A stretch of DNA of 8,869 bases from Planctomycetota bacterium (GTDB taxonomy: Bacteria; Planctomycetota; SZUA-567; H5-PLA8), in contig JANXLS010000365.1 of NCBI GenBank assembly GCA_025355035.1, positions 1-8,869 of the forward strand. The letters run 5' to 3'. Shown in pieces: positions 6,659-8,869 of the stretch. The stretch's first letter is position 1; each line of letters starts with the position of its first letter. Below the pieces are notes generated by a model. It saw only the letters and a list, made by a program, of their open reading frames with translations. It was not told where the DNA came from and ran no database searches. A program made the position numbers and the translations under genes.

Positions 6659-8113
6659 ATGAAGCCATCGACATTTTGCTGTACGCGCCGCCACTTCCTG
6701 CAGGCCAACTCGTTCGGCCTCGGTTCGCTTGCGCTCGCCCATCTTTTGCGCGCGGATAACGCTCTGGCGGACGCGCCGGTCAAACCCGCTGTTGACGGTT
6801 CACAACGCTTCGATCTGCTTCCGAAAAAGCCGCACTTCGAGCCCAAAGCGAAGGCGATGATATCGCTTTTTATGATGGGTGGGCCGTCGCAGATGGATCT
6901 CTTCGATCCCAAACCGATGTTGACAAAATACGACGGTCAGAAATTTCCGGGCGAAGTGAAATACGACAATCTGGCGGAATCCTCTGCGCTCGTGCTCGGT
7001 TCGCCGTGGAAGTTCGAGCCGCGCGGAAAATGTGGTATGGAACTGAGCGAACTTCTGCCTCATCTCGCCGAAGTCGCCGACGACATCACGTTGATTCGCT
7101 CGATGCAATCCGGCGTCAACAACCATCAACAAGCACTCTTCGCGATCAACGGCGGACGCATCACGGCGGGACGACCGGCTCTCGGATCGTGGCTCACGTA
7201 TGGACTGGGAGCGGAAGCTCAGAATCTTCCGGCCTATGTTGTTCTTTCGCATCCCAATGGACTGCCGACTTTTCAGAGCGACCACTGGACCAACGGTTGG
7301 CTCCCGTCGATTTATCAGGGCACGCTCATCCGCCCGACGGAGCCGCGCATTCTCAACCTTGACCCGCCTGCAACGCTTGCGGGCCGACCGCAGCAACGGC
7401 AGCTCGACCTGCTCAAGTCGCTCAACGAATCGCACCTCGCCGATCATCCCGGCGAATTGGATCTTCAAGCGCGCATCGCATCGTACGAACTCGCGGCGAA
7501 GATGCAGACTTCCGCGAAGGAAGCGCTGGACATTTCGAACGAACCGGAATCGATCAAGAAGCTCTACGGCTATGATGATCCGAAGACGAAAGACTACGCG
7601 TCGCGCTGCATCATTGCGCGCCGGCTTGTTGAACGCGGGGTTCGCTTTATTCAAGTCGTGAACAACGGGCAATCCTGGGACCATCACGGGTTGCTGATTT
7701 CAGCGCTCCCAGCGAACTGCCTTGCTGCTGACAAGCCCTGCGCCGCACTGATCAAGGACCTCAAGCAACGCGGACTGCTCGATTCGACGGTTGTTCATTG
7801 GGGCGGCGAAATGGGGCGTTTGCCGGTGCGTCAAAACGACAAAGGCCGCGAGAAATGGGGGCGCGATCACAACACGCACGGCTTCAGCCAATGGGTTGCC
7901 GGAGGCGGTTTCAAACGCGGCTATGTTCATGGAGCCACCGACGACTTTGGCCACAAAGCAATCGCGGACATTGTCCACCATTATGATTGGCACGCGACGC
8001 TGATGCACTGCTTTGGGTTCGACCACGCCAAGCTCACGTATTTGCGCAATGGCACGGCCGCTTCGCTCACGGACAACCAAGGCGCGCGGGTCGTGAAGGA
8101 ACTGCTTGCCTAA
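6659..8113 (+). CDS. DUF1501 family protein with twin-arginine signal
   Basis: The 484-residue protein starts at ATG 6659, with GGAG (6648-6651) seven bases upstream and 15 bases after the cytochrome gene, so the two are probably co-transcribed. The N-terminus TRRHFLQANSFGLGSLALA (9-27) is a classic Tat signal, with probable cleavage after ALA at 37, implying export of a folded, perhaps metal-loaded protein. DUF1501 belongs to the alkaline phosphatase/sulfatase-like superfamily. Conserved segments seen are MISLFMMGGPSQMDLFDPK (67-85), ITLIRSM (143-149), NNGQSWDHH (335-343), HWGGEMGR (380-387), RDHNTHGF (402-409) and HYDWHATLMHCFGFDH (441-456). The D/H-rich segments (D341, H342, D403, H404, H407) are the likely metal-binding or catalytic positions, by inference. 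The length fits the family. The substrate is unknown, and the constant pairing with PSCyt/PSD1 proteins suggests a shared function. Confidence 0.94.
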   Translation: MKPSTFCCTRRHFLQANSFGLGSLALAHLLRADNALADAPVKPAVDGSQRFDLLPKKPHFEPKAKAMISLFMMGGPSQMDLFDPKPMLTKYDGQKFPGEVKYDNLAESSALVLGSPWKFEPRGKCGMELSELLPHLAEVADDITLIRSMQSGVNNHQQALFAINGGRITAGRPALGSWLTYGLGAEAQNLPAYVVLSHPNGLPTFQSDHWTNGWLPSIYQGTLIRPTEPRILNLDPPATLAGRPQQRQLDLLKSLNESHLADHPGELDLQARIASYELAAKMQTSAKEALDISNEPESIKKLYGYDDPKTKDYASRCIIARRLVERGVRFIQVVNNGQSWDHHGLLISALPANCLAADKPCAALIKDLKQRGLLDSTVVHWGGEMGRLPVRQNDKGREKWGRDHNTHGFSQWVAGGGFKRGYVHGATDDFGHKAIADIVHHYDWHATLMHCFGFDHAKLTYLRNGTAASLTDNQGARVVKELLA

Positions 8114-8144
8114 GAGCTACCGACCGATTTCAACCGCGCGGGGC

Positions 8145-8171
8145 TTGACTCCGCTTGGGAAGCGGTATAAC
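8145..8171 (+). promoter_or_regulatory. Candidate promoter of the M61 gene with a dyad between the boxes
   Basis: TTGACT (8145-8150, five of six to the -35 consensus) and TATAAC (8166-8171, five of six to the -10 consensus) are 15 bases apart, which is shorter than the usual 16-18. The 15-base spacer is a perfect inverted repeat, CCGCTT-GGG-AAGCGG (8151-8165). No T-run follows, so it does not look like a terminator for the DUF1501 gene. A -10 at 8168-8173 (TAACGA) would give 17-base spacing but a poorer box. Confidence 0.45.
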
Positions 8172-8218
8172 GAAGCACTTATTTCTACCGCGTCCTTTTT
8201 CACTGACGGAATTACTCC

Positions 8219-8869
8219 ATGCGCCACGGGCTGCTGTCGTTCGTTTTTTTCTCGATTTCGTGTCTGCACGTTCACGCTCAAGCCGAAGCTGATCGCAGCA
8301 AGCCGACAGCCGTTCCGTTCGTTGAAACCATCCCGCCGCCGCTCGACCTTCCGTATCCGGGCATAATTGAACTTCATGTCGATGCGAGTGATACAGCGCA
8401 ACGCATCTTTCGCATCCACGAGACGATTCCCGTCGCTGCGCCGGGACCGATGACGCTGCTGTATCCGCAATGGTTGCCCGGAACGCACAGTCCCAACGGG
8501 GCGATCGACAAATTGGCGGGACTGAAGATCACCATCGGCGGAAAATGTGTTCAATGGGTGCGCGATCCGCTGAATGTGTTTGCCTTTCACATCGACGTTC
8601 CGAACGGGGCGACGGCTGTCGAAGCCGAATTTCAATTTCTGTCTCCGACACTTTTGGAACAAGGGCGCATCCTTGTCACGGACACCATGTTGAGCCTGCA
8701 ATGGGCCAGCGTCTCGCTTTATCCCGCCGGTTTTTACGTGCGGGGTATTCCGATCAAGGCCACAGTTCATTATCCTGAAGGCTGGGAAGCGTTCTCGGCG
8801 TTGCGCGGAACGAAGACCGGTTCGACGGTGGCTTACAATCAGACGGATTACGACGTGCTGATCGATTCG
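8219..8869 (+). CDS. Exported M61-family (glycyl aminopeptidase-like) protein, N-terminal part
   Basis: The frame is open from ATG 8219 to the window end (217 codons, no stop), so the gene continues outside. An in-frame TGA at 8204-8206 makes ATG 8219 the first possible ATG. A weak GGA (8208-8210) lies eight bases before it. Residues 1-22, MRHGLLSFVFFSISCLHVHA onward, look like a Sec signal peptide; Cys15 is not in a proper lipobox. The rest matches the beta-rich N-terminal domain of peptidase family M61: LLYPQWLPGTHSPNG (80-94), DKLAGLKITIGGK (96-108), DPLNVFAFHIDVP (113-125) and LQWASVSLYPAGFY (160-173). The catalytic HExxH zinc domain, and any PDZ domain, would lie beyond the window, so activity cannot be confirmed. 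Family members are exported metallopeptidases that release N-terminal residues, with a preference for Gly/Ala in characterised cases. Confidence 0.88.
   Translation, partial: MRHGLLSFVFFSISCLHVHAQAEADRSKPTAVPFVETIPPPLDLPYPGIIELHVDASDTAQRIFRIHETIPVAAPGPMTLLYPQWLPGTHSPNGAIDKLAGLKITIGGKCVQWVRDPLNVFAFHIDVPNGATAVEAEFQFLSPTLLEQGRILVTDTMLSLQWASVSLYPAGFYVRGIPIKATVHYPEGWEAFSALRGTKTGSTVAYNQTDYDVLIDS

Noticed and set aside
8117..8770. 217-codon minus-strand frame opposite the M61 gene
   Set aside because: The + strand frame 8219-8869 has a signal peptide and clear M61 motifs; the minus frame has neither.

Overview
The window looks like ordinary chromosomal DNA from a member of the Planctomycetota, or possibly another PVC bacterium. 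The main evidence is the pair at 3974-8113: a PSCyt1/PSCyt2/PSD1 cytochrome-like protein followed directly by a DUF1501 protein. These families are strongly expanded in planctomycetes and, to a lesser degree, in Verrucomicrobia. All genes read on the + strand. I saw no rRNA, tRNA, CRISPR array, insertion sequence or phage gene.

Layout. (1) Positions 1-162 hold the 3' end of rpsO (ribosomal protein S15). (2) Positions 163-297 are a short spacer holding heptamer repeats that fold into a long hairpin. (3) Positions 298-2505 are pnp (polynucleotide phosphorylase) with a glycine/arginine-rich tail, closed by a clear intrinsic terminator at 2541-2570. rpsO-pnp is a widely conserved pair, and in E. 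coli the spacer carries RNA structures that control pnp. (4) Positions 2571-2918 have no convincing gene, but contain a good sigma70-like promoter for the next gene. (5) Positions 2919-3764 encode an ExbB/TolQ-type proton-channel protein, with no ExbD/TolR partner next to it. (6) Positions 3974-6643 and 6659-8113 are the cytochrome/DUF1501 pair, 15 bases apart and probably one transcript. The first has a Sec-type signal peptide and the second a twin-arginine signal. (7) Positions 8219-8869 are the start of an exported M61-family (glycyl aminopeptidase-like) protein that runs off the window. Its promoter region has an inverted repeat exactly filling the gap between the candidate -35 and -10 boxes.

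How the parts relate. rpsO/pnp is a housekeeping translation and RNA-decay unit. The ExbB-like protein would energise something at the cell envelope. The cytochrome/DUF1501 pair and the M61 protein are all predicted to be exported, so 2919-8869 is largely cell-envelope in character, but nothing shows that these genes form a single pathway.

I did not find a clearly new multi-gene system. The most interesting signals are regulatory and architectural: the strand-asymmetric repeat hairpin before pnp, the RGG-like tail of PNPase, the orphan ExbB, and the dyad in the M61 promoter.
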